Source: Pseudoalteromonas sp. MM1
Lineage (GTDB): Bacteria; Pseudomonadota; Gammaproteobacteria; Enterobacterales; Alteromonadaceae
Length of the DNA: 64,000 nt
Assembly: GCF_030296835.1 (NCBI RefSeq)
Contig: NZ_AP027922.1
Location: 2,542,001 to 2,606,000 of the forward strand
Direction of reading: 5' to 3'
Positions 53,570 through 63,822 of this stretch are shown piece by piece; position 1 is the first letter of the stretch; every line of letters starts with the position of its first letter. Made by a program: the position numbers and the translations under genes. The notes beneath the pieces were generated by a model. That model searched no databases. It had not been told where the DNA came from and was given only the letters and a program-made list of their open reading frames with translations.

Positions 53570-56239
53570 ATGAGCTTTTCTTTGTTTTATAAGCGCCCAA
53601 TACACAGTACTTTGTATTTACTGTTAAGTGTTTTTTTTACTGAAAAACTTGTCCGTTATATTTTATTTAAGTTTCACAGTTATTTTAACCAGCACAAAGT
53701 AAACGTGATTGAGGCCTTTTTAATGCCTTTTATTACGCTAATTAGCTCATTGTTTATCAACATAAAAGACCACAGAATTAACTTTGAGCTCATTTTATAT
53801 GATTACTATCCGCATCTTCGCCTGCCGTACCGCACGTTTATTTATACAAATATTTTGCGCTTTATCATCCAAAGCGTTTATTTATTATTTTTTAAATACA
53901 AACCAAAAAATAATTTTGTAAGAGAGCGGTTATCAAATCAGTTTTATAATGGGGTAAGTTATTTACTTAAACAGTTGCGTTGGTTTGATTTAAAACTGGG
54001 TAGGTTACTAAAACGTTTGCTATCAAAAAATGACAAAGGGCCAAAAAAGAGCGCTTTTAAAACCATGGCTGACGCTAAGATTTGGCAAAACAAACTAATC
54101 AAATATGTGGTTGTAGCCTTTATATTATTTTTACTGGCTATTTTTATAACCATTCCATTTAGCCTAGAAGCACAAGCCGTTTTTATTAGCTTTATTTTGA
54201 TAGTGGCATACGGGCTTAAGCGCGTTAAAGGGCAAATGGCCACGATTGTAATGATCACCCTATCGGTAACCACTTCATCGCGTTATTTATGGTGGCGCTA
54301 CACTGAAACCCTTAATTGGGATGACCCTGTAGCACTTACATTAGGCGCAGGCTTGCTGCTGGCAGAAACCTATGCGTGGCTAGTGCTCATTTTAGGCTTT
54401 TTTCAAACTATAAATCCGCTTGAGCGCAAACCTATTCCTTTACCTGAAAACACCGACTTATGGCCAACCGTAGATGTATATATACCCACTTATAATGAAC
54501 CACTAAGCGTTGTACAACCAACCACACTGGCAGCAATGAGCATTGATTGGCCTGCAGATAAGCTCAACGTATACATTCTGGATGACGGCAAACGCCCTGA
54601 ATTTAAAGAATTTGCCCAAAAAGTGGGAGTCGGTTATTTAACACGTCCTGATAATAACCACGCTAAAGCCGGTAACATGAACAGCGCCATGCGCTATACC
54701 AACGGCGACTATATCGCTATTTTTGACTGCGACCACGTACCTGCCCGCTCATTTTTACAAATGACCATGGGGCAATTTTTAAAAGACAGCAAAGTATGTT
54801 TAGTACAAACGCCGCACCACTTTTTTTCTGCAGACCCATTTGAACGTAATTTAAATAACCACAGCCAAATACCTAATGAAAACATGCTTTTTTATGGGTT
54901 AATTCAAGATGGTAATGACATGTGGGATGCCACCTTTTTTTGTGGCTCATGTGCCGTTTTAAAACGACAAGCACTTGATGATATTGGCGGCTTTGCATTT
55001 GAAACGGTAACCGAAGATGCTCACACTGCACTTCGTATGCAACGTGCCGGTTATAAAACCGCGTATATAAATATTCCTCAGGCTGCGGGCCTTGCCACCG
55101 ATAGCTTATCAGCGCATATTGGTCAGCGTATTCGCTGGGCACGGGGTATGGCGCAAATATTTAGACTCGACAACCCTATTTTAGGTAAAGGGCTCGATAT
55201 ACCACAGCGCCTGTGCTACTTAAACGCCATGCTGCACTTTTTATCGGGCATTCCGCGCATAGTATTTTTAACCGCCCCCTTAGCACTTATATACTTTAAT
55301 GCTTACATTATATATGCACCTTTTTTAGCTATTTTTATTTACGTTGTGCCTACGCTCATACAAATAAAAGCGACCAACTCACGGATTCAAGGAAAATATC
55401 GCTACTCTTTTTGGGGAGAGGTGTATGAGTCTGTTCTTGCATGGTACATATTAAAGCCGACCACCGTTGCGCTAATAAACCCTAATAAGGGTAAGTTTAA
55501 CGTAACAGAAAAAGGCGGCTTAAATGATAAAGAGCATTATGATTGGGGTATATCTAAACCTTACTTGGTGCTTTTGCTGATAAACTTAATCGGCATGCTG
55601 GTAGGTGTGTTACGTTTGGGTTTTGGCGATCCAAGCCAAGTAGGTGTTTTACTTATCAGCATGGGCTGGGCAATTTATAATATTATTATTTTAGGCGCTG
55701 CGGTGGCTGTTGCAGCAGAGGCAAGGCAAGTAAGACAGTCGCACCGTATTAAAGCGAACTTTCCGGCGGGCGTGCGCTTAGCAAATGGGCATACGTTAAA
55801 AGTTAAAATTACCGATTACTCTGATAATGGGGTGGGTATTGAAACAGAACATGCTCATTTATGCCGTGTAAACGACAAAATAGAGCTTTTAATGAGCCGC
55901 GGTAATAAGCAATTTTCGTTTACAACGTATGTATGTAACACCCGAAACAAACAAATAGGCTTAACGTTAAAAGATCTTTCACTCGAAAAGCAAAAAGCAT
56001 TTATACAATGTACTTTTTCAAGAGCGGATGCGTGGCTTGATTGGCAAAATAACTTTCGTCATGACCGCCCTTCTTATAGCTTTAAAGAAGTACAAAAAAC
56101 AAGTTTAAGAGGATTTAGCAATTTATTGTTTCATGCTCCTAAACCATTGCAACCCTTTGTAAAACTAATGACAAAAATTGTTGTTTATATAAACTCTTTC
56201 ACCCCTAAAAAACCAATAGTGCATAATAATTATGATTAA
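53570..56239 (+). CDS. bcsA: Cellulose synthase catalytic subunit BcsA
   Basis: 889 aa inner-membrane GT2 synthase. About 150-residue N-terminal extension as in E. coli, then helices from about 175. Catalytic motifs: DDG (338-340), DCDH (386-389), gating FFCGSC (456-461), TED (481-483), QRIRW (519-523). PilZ domain with RQSHR (722-726) and DYSDNG (749-754), the RxxxR and DxSxxG c-di-GMP contacts. Polymerises UDP-glucose and threads the chain through the membrane. Overlaps bcsB by 8 bases. Confidence 0.97.
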   Translation: MSFSLFYKRPIHSTLYLLLSVFFTEKLVRYILFKFHSYFNQHKVNVIEAFLMPFITLISSLFINIKDHRINFELILYDYYPHLRLPYRTFIYTNILRFIIQSVYLLFFKYKPKNNFVRERLSNQFYNGVSYLLKQLRWFDLKLGRLLKRLLSKNDKGPKKSAFKTMADAKIWQNKLIKYVVVAFILFLLAIFITIPFSLEAQAVFISFILIVAYGLKRVKGQMATIVMITLSVTTSSRYLWWRYTETLNWDDPVALTLGAGLLLAETYAWLVLILGFFQTINPLERKPIPLPENTDLWPTVDVYIPTYNEPLSVVQPTTLAAMSIDWPADKLNVYILDDGKRPEFKEFAQKVGVGYLTRPDNNHAKAGNMNSAMRYTNGDYIAIFDCDHVPARSFLQMTMGQFLKDSKVCLVQTPHHFFSADPFERNLNNHSQIPNENMLFYGLIQDGNDMWDATFFCGSCAVLKRQALDDIGGFAFETVTEDAHTALRMQRAGYKTAYINIPQAAGLATDSLSAHIGQRIRWARGMAQIFRLDNPILGKGLDIPQRLCYLNAMLHFLSGIPRIVFLTAPLALIYFNAYIIYAPFLAIFIYVVPTLIQIKATNSRIQGKYRYSFWGEVYESVLAWYILKPTTVALINPNKGKFNVTEKGGLNDKEHYDWGISKPYLVLLLINLIGMLVGVLRLGFGDPSQVGVLLISMGWAIYNIIILGAAVAVAAEARQVRQSHRIKANFPAGVRLANGHTLKVKITDYSDNGVGIETEHAHLCRVNDKIELLMSRGNKQFSFTTYVCNTRNKQIGLTLKDLSLEKQKAFIQCTFSRADAWLDWQNNFRHDRPSYSFKEVQKTSLRGFSNLLFHAPKPLQPFVKLMTKIVVYINSFTPKKPIVHNNYD

Positions 56240-58478
56240 AAATTTGCTTAATACATTTCTAATACTGTTTTTAACATGCAGTGCTTATAACGCATGTGCT
56301 ATTGAGCCAATGCACGATAAGTCTGTATTTATAAATGGCTACCCTGAGAGCGCAAACGTGTCTAGCTTAAGGTTAGACTTTGCTGCTTTAGGCTTTAATG
56401 GCTACAAGCTTGATGGCATAAACAACAATTCAAGAGTGGATTTTACAAATCGCATTGACAAGTTAAGCACCGACTTACAGCTTAATTTCTCATATACAAA
56501 CTCGCCCTCGTTAATTGCAAACGTGTCGCATTTAAAAGTGTACTTTAATGAAAACTTAGTGACTGTACTGCCCATAAATGAGCAGCTGAGTGTTGTTAAA
56601 AATACCGTTAACCATAGCCTTAAACTCAATGCTAAATATGTGCAAGACTACAACCAAGTTCGTTTTGAGCTAGTTGGTTATTATGACTTACGTTGCCAAG
56701 ACTACTTTAGCCGCTCTATCTGGACCGAAATTAATAAGTCGAGCAACATCACACTCAATCAAAAACAGCTGGCAATAGACAGTCGTTTAGAGTACTTACC
56801 AGAGCCCTTTTTTGATGCCAAAGATTACAATAAGTTAAGCTTACCGTTTGTATTTGCAAAAACACCTAGCACTAAAACTATTGAAGCGGCGGCGACTCTT
56901 TCAAGCTGGTTTGGTGCACAAGCGGACTGGCGTGGTGCTGATTTCCCGGTGGTGATTAATAAGTCATTAGATAAGCACAGCGTGGTTTTTATTACCAACG
57001 ATTCAAAACCTGACTTTTTAAAAGACTATCCAGATGTTGAAAAGCCAACCGTTGAGATTATTTCAAACCCAGAGAATAGATACAGCAAAATGTTGCTTAT
57101 TTTAGGGCGTGATGAAGAGGATTTAAAAACCGCCGTCACGGGTTTGGCCTTTGGTCATACAGTAATGACCGGCAGAACAGCAAGCATAGAGGCTATTAAG
57201 CAACTGCCGCTGCGTAAAGCTTACGATGCTCCACGTTGGTTACGCGCCGATAGACCGGTGCATTTTGACGAATTAATTGATTTTGATACCCAGCTTCAAG
57301 CACAAGGGTTAAATAATGGACCCGTAAAATTAAACGTGCGTTTTGCTCCAGATTTATTTACCTGGCGCGAAAAAGGCATCCCCATTACATTACAGTATCG
57401 CAGCACACCCGAGAGCGAGTCTTTAGACTCTCGATTGAATATGTTGATTAATCAAAAGTTTATTAGTGGATACTTGCTAGATAATGACGACTCTACACTT
57501 AATACTACAAAAACCTTATTGCCACTTATAGCCAATACTGATACCACACAAAACGCAGAAAACTTTTCACTGAATGGCATCAACTTAGCCACTCGGAACG
57601 AGCTAAACTTTGATTTTAGATTTGCGGTATTGAAAAAAGGTGAATGTGCGATAGCGCCGCCAGGTGGTGAGTTTGGTGTTATTGATGGTAATTCAAATAT
57701 TGATGTAAGCGGTTTTGATCATTACATTGCCTTGCCAGATTTAAATGTATTTGCAAACAGTGGCTTTCCGTACACTAAGTATGCTGATTTACAGCAAACG
57801 CTTGTACTGGTTGATCAGCAGCCTTCTGCAAAAGCGTTAACTTTGCTATTTAATCTTACCGGTCATTTTGGCGCAATAACCGGTTACCCAACCCACAGAA
57901 TGGCGGTTGCCCACTTAAATGAAAACGTTGATTTAGACAACAAAGATATTTTAGTTATTGCAAAGCCTAGCAGCACAGCTCAGCAACTGGATGAAGATGC
58001 GCAAACGCACGTGCTTTTAAATAATAACCAGCGCGAAATAAAACAAGCTATTTACAACGGTGCATACGATGAGCAAGCCACAGATAAAATACAAGTGAGT
58101 ATAAAAAGTAGCGGAGACATGGCGGTCATTACAGCGTATCAATCGCCCTTTAATTCAGAGCGTTCAGTTGTTTCACTTAATGCCACCACTGAAAAAGCGT
58201 TTGGCTTAATTGATAAAACCCTTATGGACTCGCAAACATTAAGCCAATTAAAAGGCAGTGCTGCAGTTATTAACTCACAAGGTGTTAAAACAATAAAAAC
58301 TGAAGAGCAATACTTTGTCGGTCATATTCCTGTACATACACTGGTGTGGTTCCATTTATCTGACCATCCATTTATTTTAGCCCTGCTTTCTATATTAACG
58401 CTGTTACTAATTTCATTTATTTTATGGCGATTACTACAAGCACTCACCCATAAACGTTTAGCTGAAGGAGATGAATAA
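56232..58478 (+). CDS. bcsB: Cellulose synthase periplasmic subunit BcsB
   Basis: 748 aa. Signal peptide (1-24), two carbohydrate-binding and two flavodoxin-like domain repeats, and a C-terminal membrane anchor helix (about 715-738, FILALLSILTLLLISFILWRLL written in part: LLSILTLLLISFILW). NIDVSGFDHYIALPDLNVFANSGFP (core SGFDHYIALPDL) is a well-conserved stretch. Its TAA shares one base with the bcsZ ATG; AAGGAG precedes that start. Confidence 0.94.
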   Translation: MIKNLLNTFLILFLTCSAYNACAIEPMHDKSVFINGYPESANVSSLRLDFAALGFNGYKLDGINNNSRVDFTNRIDKLSTDLQLNFSYTNSPSLIANVSHLKVYFNENLVTVLPINEQLSVVKNTVNHSLKLNAKYVQDYNQVRFELVGYYDLRCQDYFSRSIWTEINKSSNITLNQKQLAIDSRLEYLPEPFFDAKDYNKLSLPFVFAKTPSTKTIEAAATLSSWFGAQADWRGADFPVVINKSLDKHSVVFITNDSKPDFLKDYPDVEKPTVEIISNPENRYSKMLLILGRDEEDLKTAVTGLAFGHTVMTGRTASIEAIKQLPLRKAYDAPRWLRADRPVHFDELIDFDTQLQAQGLNNGPVKLNVRFAPDLFTWREKGIPITLQYRSTPESESLDSRLNMLINQKFISGYLLDNDDSTLNTTKTLLPLIANTDTTQNAENFSLNGINLATRNELNFDFRFAVLKKGECAIAPPGGEFGVIDGNSNIDVSGFDHYIALPDLNVFANSGFPYTKYADLQQTLVLVDQQPSAKALTLLFNLTGHFGAITGYPTHRMAVAHLNENVDLDNKDILVIAKPSSTAQQLDEDAQTHVLLNNNQREIKQAIYNGAYDEQATDKIQVSIKSSGDMAVITAYQSPFNSERSVVSLNATTEKAFGLIDKTLMDSQTLSQLKGSAAVINSQGVKTIKTEEQYFVGHIPVHTLVWFHLSDHPFILALLSILTLLLISFILWRLLQALTHKRLAEGDE

Positions 58479-59605
58479 TGACATTACTTAACCGTGCATT
58501 ATTAGTAGCCGCTTTTTTAAGTTTTTCTGTATCAGCGCAAACGCAACAGTGCGAGCCTTGGCAGGGGTGGCAAGTCTTTAAAAACCACTTTATCAGTGAT
58601 GAAGGTCGCGTAATAGACTTAGGCTCAAAGCAAAACATTACCACCTCAGAGGGGCAATCATACGCGCTATTTTTTGCATTGGTAGCAAACGATAAAGCCG
58701 CATTTGATACCATTTTAGATTGGACGCAAGAAAACCTCTCTGAAGGCGATTTAAGTACACGTCTGCCTGCTTGGCAATGGGGTGAAACAGGCAATGATAC
58801 CAATGGCATTATAGACTCAAACCCAGCATCAGACTCTGATTTATGGATAGCATATAGCTTATCGCAAGCAGCTATTTTATGGGATGAACGCCGCTATAGT
58901 ATTTTAGCTGCGGTGTTAGCACAGCGTATCATGCGAGAAGAAACCGCCTATATCTCAGGTTTAGGACTTACCTTATTGCCCGCCCCTGCAGGCTTTGAAT
59001 TTGACAATGATACTTTTAAGCTCAACCCAAGCTATTCGCCTTTGTTTATTTATCAGCAGTTTAGTAAGTTATACCCGCATTCACCTTGGCAACAATTACA
59101 TGAAGGCTCTGCAAAACTTATTTTAGATACCGCTAAAAATGGGGTTAGCCCTGATTGGGTGATGTATAGCCCAGCAAAAGGTTTTTATTACGATAAAAAA
59201 ACAACCGATTTAGGCAGTTTTAATGCCATTAGGGTCTACTTATGGGCCAGTATGATGGCGAATGACGCCCCTTACAAAGCTCAGTTGAGCGAGCAGTTTG
59301 CACCTTTTGTAGAAGCTATAAACAACCGTGGCTATGTCCCTTTAAATACCTATGCGAGCTCTGGCAAAACCCAACAGCGAGGCCCATTAGGTTTTAATGC
59401 TGCCCTACTGCCAATGCTAAAAGAAAAAGGGGACGATTCATTGGTTATGGCCATTCAACAAAAGCTGATGGTCGATAAATCATTTACACGAACTCGCTAT
59501 TACGACAGTGTGTTAAACCTCTTTGGTAACAGTGCGCTTAATAAACGCTTTTCAATAACAGCAGACGGGACGCTCAAGCCAAAGTGGAGCACTGAATGTC
59601 GTTAA
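58478..59605 (+). CDS. bcsZ: Periplasmic endo-1,4-glucanase BcsZ (GH8), catalytic base changed to Asn
   Basis: 375 aa with signal peptide (1-20). The GH8 fold is intact: TTSEGQSYALFF carries the general acid Glu58 (E. coli Glu55), DWTQENLSEG, LNPSYSPLFIYQ and SPDWVMY follow. At the position of the E. coli general base Asp243 (SSYDAIRVYMW) this protein reads GSFNAIRVYLW, so Asn249 (codon AAT, 59222-59224). The GH8b subfamily carries Asn there with a different base, so activity may be lost or use another Asp. Overlaps bcsC by 10 bases. Confidence 0.93.
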   Translation: MTLLNRALLVAAFLSFSVSAQTQQCEPWQGWQVFKNHFISDEGRVIDLGSKQNITTSEGQSYALFFALVANDKAAFDTILDWTQENLSEGDLSTRLPAWQWGETGNDTNGIIDSNPASDSDLWIAYSLSQAAILWDERRYSILAAVLAQRIMREETAYISGLGLTLLPAPAGFEFDNDTFKLNPSYSPLFIYQQFSKLYPHSPWQQLHEGSAKLILDTAKNGVSPDWVMYSPAKGFYYDKKTTDLGSFNAIRVYLWASMMANDAPYKAQLSEQFAPFVEAINNRGYVPLNTYASSGKTQQRGPLGFNAALLPMLKEKGDDSLVMAIQQKLMVDKSFTRTRYYDSVLNLFGNSALNKRFSITADGTLKPKWSTECR

Positions 59606-62600
59606 AATGGGCTGTTGTTTGTTCGTTAGCAGTCAGCGCAAGTGTGAATGCTAAAACAAATAATGACATTGATACACACTCTGTTGAGTGGCTCTTGAGT
59701 CAGATCAATATTGGTGAAGTACAAGAAAATAAAGACTTAATTGCCGATAGCTTACAAAAGTTATTGGCAATTGCACCTAATCGAATAGAAAGCCAGTGTG
59801 CGCTTGCTCGCTATGAGTTTGCTAATGGTAAAGCGGTGCAAGCAAATCAAATTTTAAGAAAAATAGATAATAGCAACACACGCATTCACCCTTGTGTTGA
59901 GCAGCTAAGGTTAATTGCTCGGCTAGAAAACCAAGATAAAGCAGATATACAGCAAGCAAAATTACTTGCACGTGCCGGGCGCTTTGAACAAGCACGATTA
60001 ATTTACAACTCTCTTTTTAAAAACACCTATCCAAGCTTAGCATTTGAGCTAGAGCACTTAAGTTGGTACGCACAAGACCAAAGCCAATGGCAAAACGTAA
60101 AAAAAGGCTACGAAAGGCTACTACGCAGTTACGAAAACATCGGGGCGGTTGATATTGCATATGCACGCCATCTGTTGAGAAAAAACCCAACCGATGACAG
60201 TGCGTTAACTATTTTAAGTAGATATGGCTCGACTTCTCGCTACAGTAATGAAGTAGAAGCGATATGGTTAGGTGCTTTATCTAATATGCAATTAAATAGC
60301 ACAACTGATAAACAGTTTCAGCGCTACTTTAGCGTGTATCCGTTTAGCAGCAAAGGTGAATTGCAATATCAAGATTTCAAAAAAGATCTAAAAGCACGAC
60401 AAAAATTATTAGCCAACCCTGCCTACCAGCTATGGGTTAAAGGTGAAGCCTTACTTGAGCAAAACAAGCTCGTTGCCGCAGAGCCACTTTTATTAAAAGC
60501 ACTCAGAGGGCGCCCGAAGGATGGCGCGATTATGCGTAGCTTGGGCATCTTATACTTACGAATGGGTAAAAATCAAAAGTCATATAATTACTTTACACGA
60601 GCACAAAGCAACACCGCTGATTTTGCAGAGCGTGAAACATTAAAAGAGTTAGCTGCAACGGCTAAGTTTTGGCTTTATATTCGTCAAGCGAAAGAAGCAA
60701 CAAACGAACGCCAATTTAAAACTGCAAAATTAAAGTTAGACTTAGCTGATACCTTAAATCAAGACCCCGCTACTATTTTATATAACCGTGGCTTATTGCA
60801 ATTTGCACAAGGTAACTACTCTCAGGCAGCCGCCATATACCAAACTGTGCTTAAAAATGAGCCTTTAAACAACGGCGCCTTAACAGGGTTATTAGAAATT
60901 GCTGAATTGGACAACAATGAACAATCGTTAATCAAATTTTATAATGCGTTATCTAGTGCCCAAAAAGCGCAACTAAAACCGATATATTCAGCAACGTTAA
61001 GTAGCCAGCTTCGCGAAAAAGCACGTCAATATAACGATGCAGGCGATACAGAGCTTGCTGAGAAAACCTTAAAAGAGGCCATTGAACTGGCCCCTGAGCA
61101 GCCTTGGCTTTATTACGATTTAGCGTTTATTTATCAACAAAATGGGTTAACTCAAAAGGCAAAAACGTTATTTAATAATGTGCTTTGGCAGTTTCCTCTT
61201 AATCCACAATTACGTTATAGCCATGCTTTATTTTTACGCTCAATAGATGATTATCAAGGCGCTTTAAACACCTTAGATTATGTGCCGGTTAATGAGCGAA
61301 ATGACGACATAATTACTCTTGAGCAGCAGCTTAGGCTCAATGAGTCTCTGCGACGAAGTGAGCGCCACTTAAATAGCAAAAATAGAACCACGGCTATTTT
61401 TCATTTAAGTAATTTAGAAGCGCAAAATTTAACACCAGTAATGAAAGCCGAGCTATCGCGTAGCTGGTATCAAATAGATGAGAAAAAACACGCCATAAAG
61501 TTAATTAATGATGCATTAAAGACTGAGCCTACTTTATCACCTTATTGGCATATGCTGTATGGAGAATGGCTACTCGAGCAAAATGAGCGCCCAACTGTAG
61601 AGCAATGGTTTACCAATTACAGCTTACCTAGTAATGCCAGTACTGGCGAAATAGAACAGTACGTCAATTTATACACTACATATATTAATGAGTATTACGA
61701 AGGCGGCGAACTACTAGCAAAGCTAAACCAGCTTGATCAAAAGTACCCAAGTACCCCCGCAACGACCACGGCATTAATAAATGCTAATTTAGCGCTTGAG
61801 CAGCGTGAGTCGGCAATTATTGTTTATCAACAAAAACTAAAAAACAATCAGCCAATCGACCCTCAAGCTATGTTAGCAGTTGCAAAAGCATACAGGGAGC
61901 TTGGCAACGACTTTCAAGCGAAAGAAGCCACTGAGCGCGCAATAGCACAAACAGATGATCAGCAAGCCTATTTACAACGCCAAATTATGGCCTCGTTAAA
62001 TGACTTTAATTACGCAGGTGATGCGTTAGCTTTAGCCAATCAATTAATAACTAAATCACCCAATGATAAAGAGCTTAGTTATTTGGGCGCTGAAGTTGCC
62101 CGAAACTTTAATGAGCAAGACCAAGCTAAGCAATGGTATTTAAAAACACTATCGAGCGAGCAACGCCTAAACGATGAATCGTTTTACAAACAAATTGCGC
62201 GTATAGATGAAAATGATGCGTGGTATATAAACGGTGCTAAACGCGAGCTTATAAATGAGCAAAGCAAAAACCAAGCATACATTGCCATTGGGGTTAACTT
62301 TAGTGGCCAAACAAGCACTGAAAGCGAAGCGACGCTTGGCGCTGGCTTAGTCCCTATTGAGGCCTATTTTCCACTTTGGCAGGGTCAAGGGTTTATTAAA
62401 ATAGACCCAACTAGCATCAGTGCACAAACAACACGCTTTGATGAGCAATTTGCTGGTAGCCGCTACGGCCAAGGTGCACTGTGTATATTTACCTGCGATA
62501 TTGATGAAGTAAGCCCTGAGCAAGATGGGGTCGATATAGGTATTGGCTGGCAAAATGAGAATTGGCGTGTTGATGTGGGTACTACCCCACTTGGCTTTTT

Positions 62601-63414
62601 AATTGAAGACATAGTATGGGGTGTAAACTACGCAAACAGCATTGGCGATTTTGGCTATAGCCTAGAGCTCGAAAAACGCCCTGTAACAAGCTCTGTGCTC
62701 TCTTATGCTGGGCTTGAAGATGTGAATACCGGTGAAATTTGGGGCGGCGTGCGTTCAACTGGCCTAACTGCCAACCTATCTCATGATTTAGGTGGCGATT
62801 GGGGCTTTTGGTCAAGCGCCGACTTTACGCTTTATAAAGGGCAAAATGTTAAAGATAACCAACGCTATAGAGTAATGGGTGGGTCGTATTATCGCGTAAT
62901 TAGCAATCAAGAGCGCGAATTCACTGTCGGCGCAAGCCTATTACATTGGGCGTATCAGTATAATTTAAGTGAAGAAACATGGGGCCATGGCGGTTACTAT
63001 AGCCCACAAAACTACGTTGGGTTGTCACTGCCTTTAAGCTACGATGCGCGCTGGGGTGATGATTTTGTTTATCGCTTAAAAACGGGCATATCGTATTCGC
63101 AAACAAAAACCCAAGCGATTGACTTTTATCCCAACGATACAGACTTGCAACTACAAGCCTACGATAGAGAGTCGATAACCGGAGTAGACCCTGTATTTGA
63201 GAGTGATGACAGCGCAGGCGTGTCATACAATCTTGAAGGGAGCTTTGAGTACCGTATAACGCCGCATTGGTTTTTTGGTGGTTACTTAGCAATTGACCGC
63301 TCTGATTTTTATGAGCCGAACTTTGGCCAGCTGTATATTCGTTACTATTTCAATCCTGTGTACGGGACGTTAGAGTTTCCTGGCACCCCAATTATTCCTT
63401 ATGCAGACTTTTAA
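59596..63414 (+). CDS. bcsC: Cellulose export outer-membrane porin BcsC
   Basis: 1272 aa. Signal peptide about 1-20 (ending NAKT), then TPR repeats across about 30-880 (for example PLLLKALRGRPKDGAIMRSLG and AEKTLKEAIELAPEQPWLYYDLA), and a 16-strand barrel from about 895 to the C-terminus (GTPIIPYADF). The TPRs bind peptidoglycan and nascent cellulose; the barrel exports it. Last gene of the rightward operon; no clear terminator, only a short ATAAGG/CCTTAT hairpin about 80-100 bases later. Confidence 0.94.
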   Translation: MSLKWAVVCSLAVSASVNAKTNNDIDTHSVEWLLSQINIGEVQENKDLIADSLQKLLAIAPNRIESQCALARYEFANGKAVQANQILRKIDNSNTRIHPCVEQLRLIARLENQDKADIQQAKLLARAGRFEQARLIYNSLFKNTYPSLAFELEHLSWYAQDQSQWQNVKKGYERLLRSYENIGAVDIAYARHLLRKNPTDDSALTILSRYGSTSRYSNEVEAIWLGALSNMQLNSTTDKQFQRYFSVYPFSSKGELQYQDFKKDLKARQKLLANPAYQLWVKGEALLEQNKLVAAEPLLLKALRGRPKDGAIMRSLGILYLRMGKNQKSYNYFTRAQSNTADFAERETLKELAATAKFWLYIRQAKEATNERQFKTAKLKLDLADTLNQDPATILYNRGLLQFAQGNYSQAAAIYQTVLKNEPLNNGALTGLLEIAELDNNEQSLIKFYNALSSAQKAQLKPIYSATLSSQLREKARQYNDAGDTELAEKTLKEAIELAPEQPWLYYDLAFIYQQNGLTQKAKTLFNNVLWQFPLNPQLRYSHALFLRSIDDYQGALNTLDYVPVNERNDDIITLEQQLRLNESLRRSERHLNSKNRTTAIFHLSNLEAQNLTPVMKAELSRSWYQIDEKKHAIKLINDALKTEPTLSPYWHMLYGEWLLEQNERPTVEQWFTNYSLPSNASTGEIEQYVNLYTTYINEYYEGGELLAKLNQLDQKYPSTPATTTALINANLALEQRESAIIVYQQKLKNNQPIDPQAMLAVAKAYRELGNDFQAKEATERAIAQTDDQQAYLQRQIMASLNDFNYAGDALALANQLITKSPNDKELSYLGAEVARNFNEQDQAKQWYLKTLSSEQRLNDESFYKQIARIDENDAWYINGAKRELINEQSKNQAYIAIGVNFSGQTSTESEATLGAGLVPIEAYFPLWQGQGFIKIDPTSISAQTTRFDEQFAGSRYGQGALCIFTCDIDEVSPEQDGVDIGIGWQNENWRVDVGTTPLGFLIEDIVWGVNYANSIGDFGYSLELEKRPVTSSVLSYAGLEDVNTGEIWGGVRSTGLTANLSHDLGGDWGFWSSADFTLYKGQNVKDNQRYRVMGGSYYRVISNQEREFTVGASLLHWAYQYNLSEETWGHGGYYSPQNYVGLSLPLSYDARWGDDFVYRLKTGISYSQTKTQAIDFYPNDTDLQLQAYDRESITGVDPVFESDDSAGVSYNLEGSFEYRITPHWFFGGYLAIDRSDFYEPNFGQLYIRYYFNPVYGTLEFPGTPIIPYADF

Positions 63415-63822
63415 CGCAGTGCAAGGTGATACATCGCGAATGCTTCCCCTCGCACTAAGGTATATGTATACTTGAGCGCAATTGTAACTAGGATAAGGGT
63501 GTGTCTCTTACCTTATGGTGTTACTACCATTTAGCAAATCATTATCTTAGCTACAAATAATATACAGATGGTCGAGCGTTTTATACCAATCCGCATAATT
63601 AAGTGATCTATTTTGAGGATCGATAAACGTGTTGATAGCAAGGCAAAAAATTCGCTAATTAGTTGTTCTAAATAAGAATTTTTTAACGCAGATAACAACA
63701 CGTTTAACCCCTGAAAATGATTAAGTATTAATACGGATTGGTATTAGTGCCCCAGGGCACAAAACAGCTAAAGCAAAAAATTATAAGGCCATTACAACAA
63801 TTCTTAAAGTTAGGAAGTAAAT
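63415..63822. other. Intergenic region, 408 bases
   Basis: It holds a small hairpin ATAAGG..CCTTAT near 63493-63516 without a U-tract, repeat element B copy 2 (63583-63744) and the ribosome site of the transporter gene (TTAGGAAGTAAAT). No other gene or signal seen. Confidence 0.6.
63583..63744. mobile_element. Repeat element B, copy 2 (162 bp, MITE-like)
   Basis: Perfect 11-bp terminal inverted repeats: ATACCAATCCG left, CGGATTGGTAT right, extended by TT and TTA on the outer flanks. Interior shares CGTGTTG, CAAGG, AAAAAATTCGCT, TTAGTTGTTCT and TTTAACGCAGATA with copy 1. No coding potential. Confidence 0.85.
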
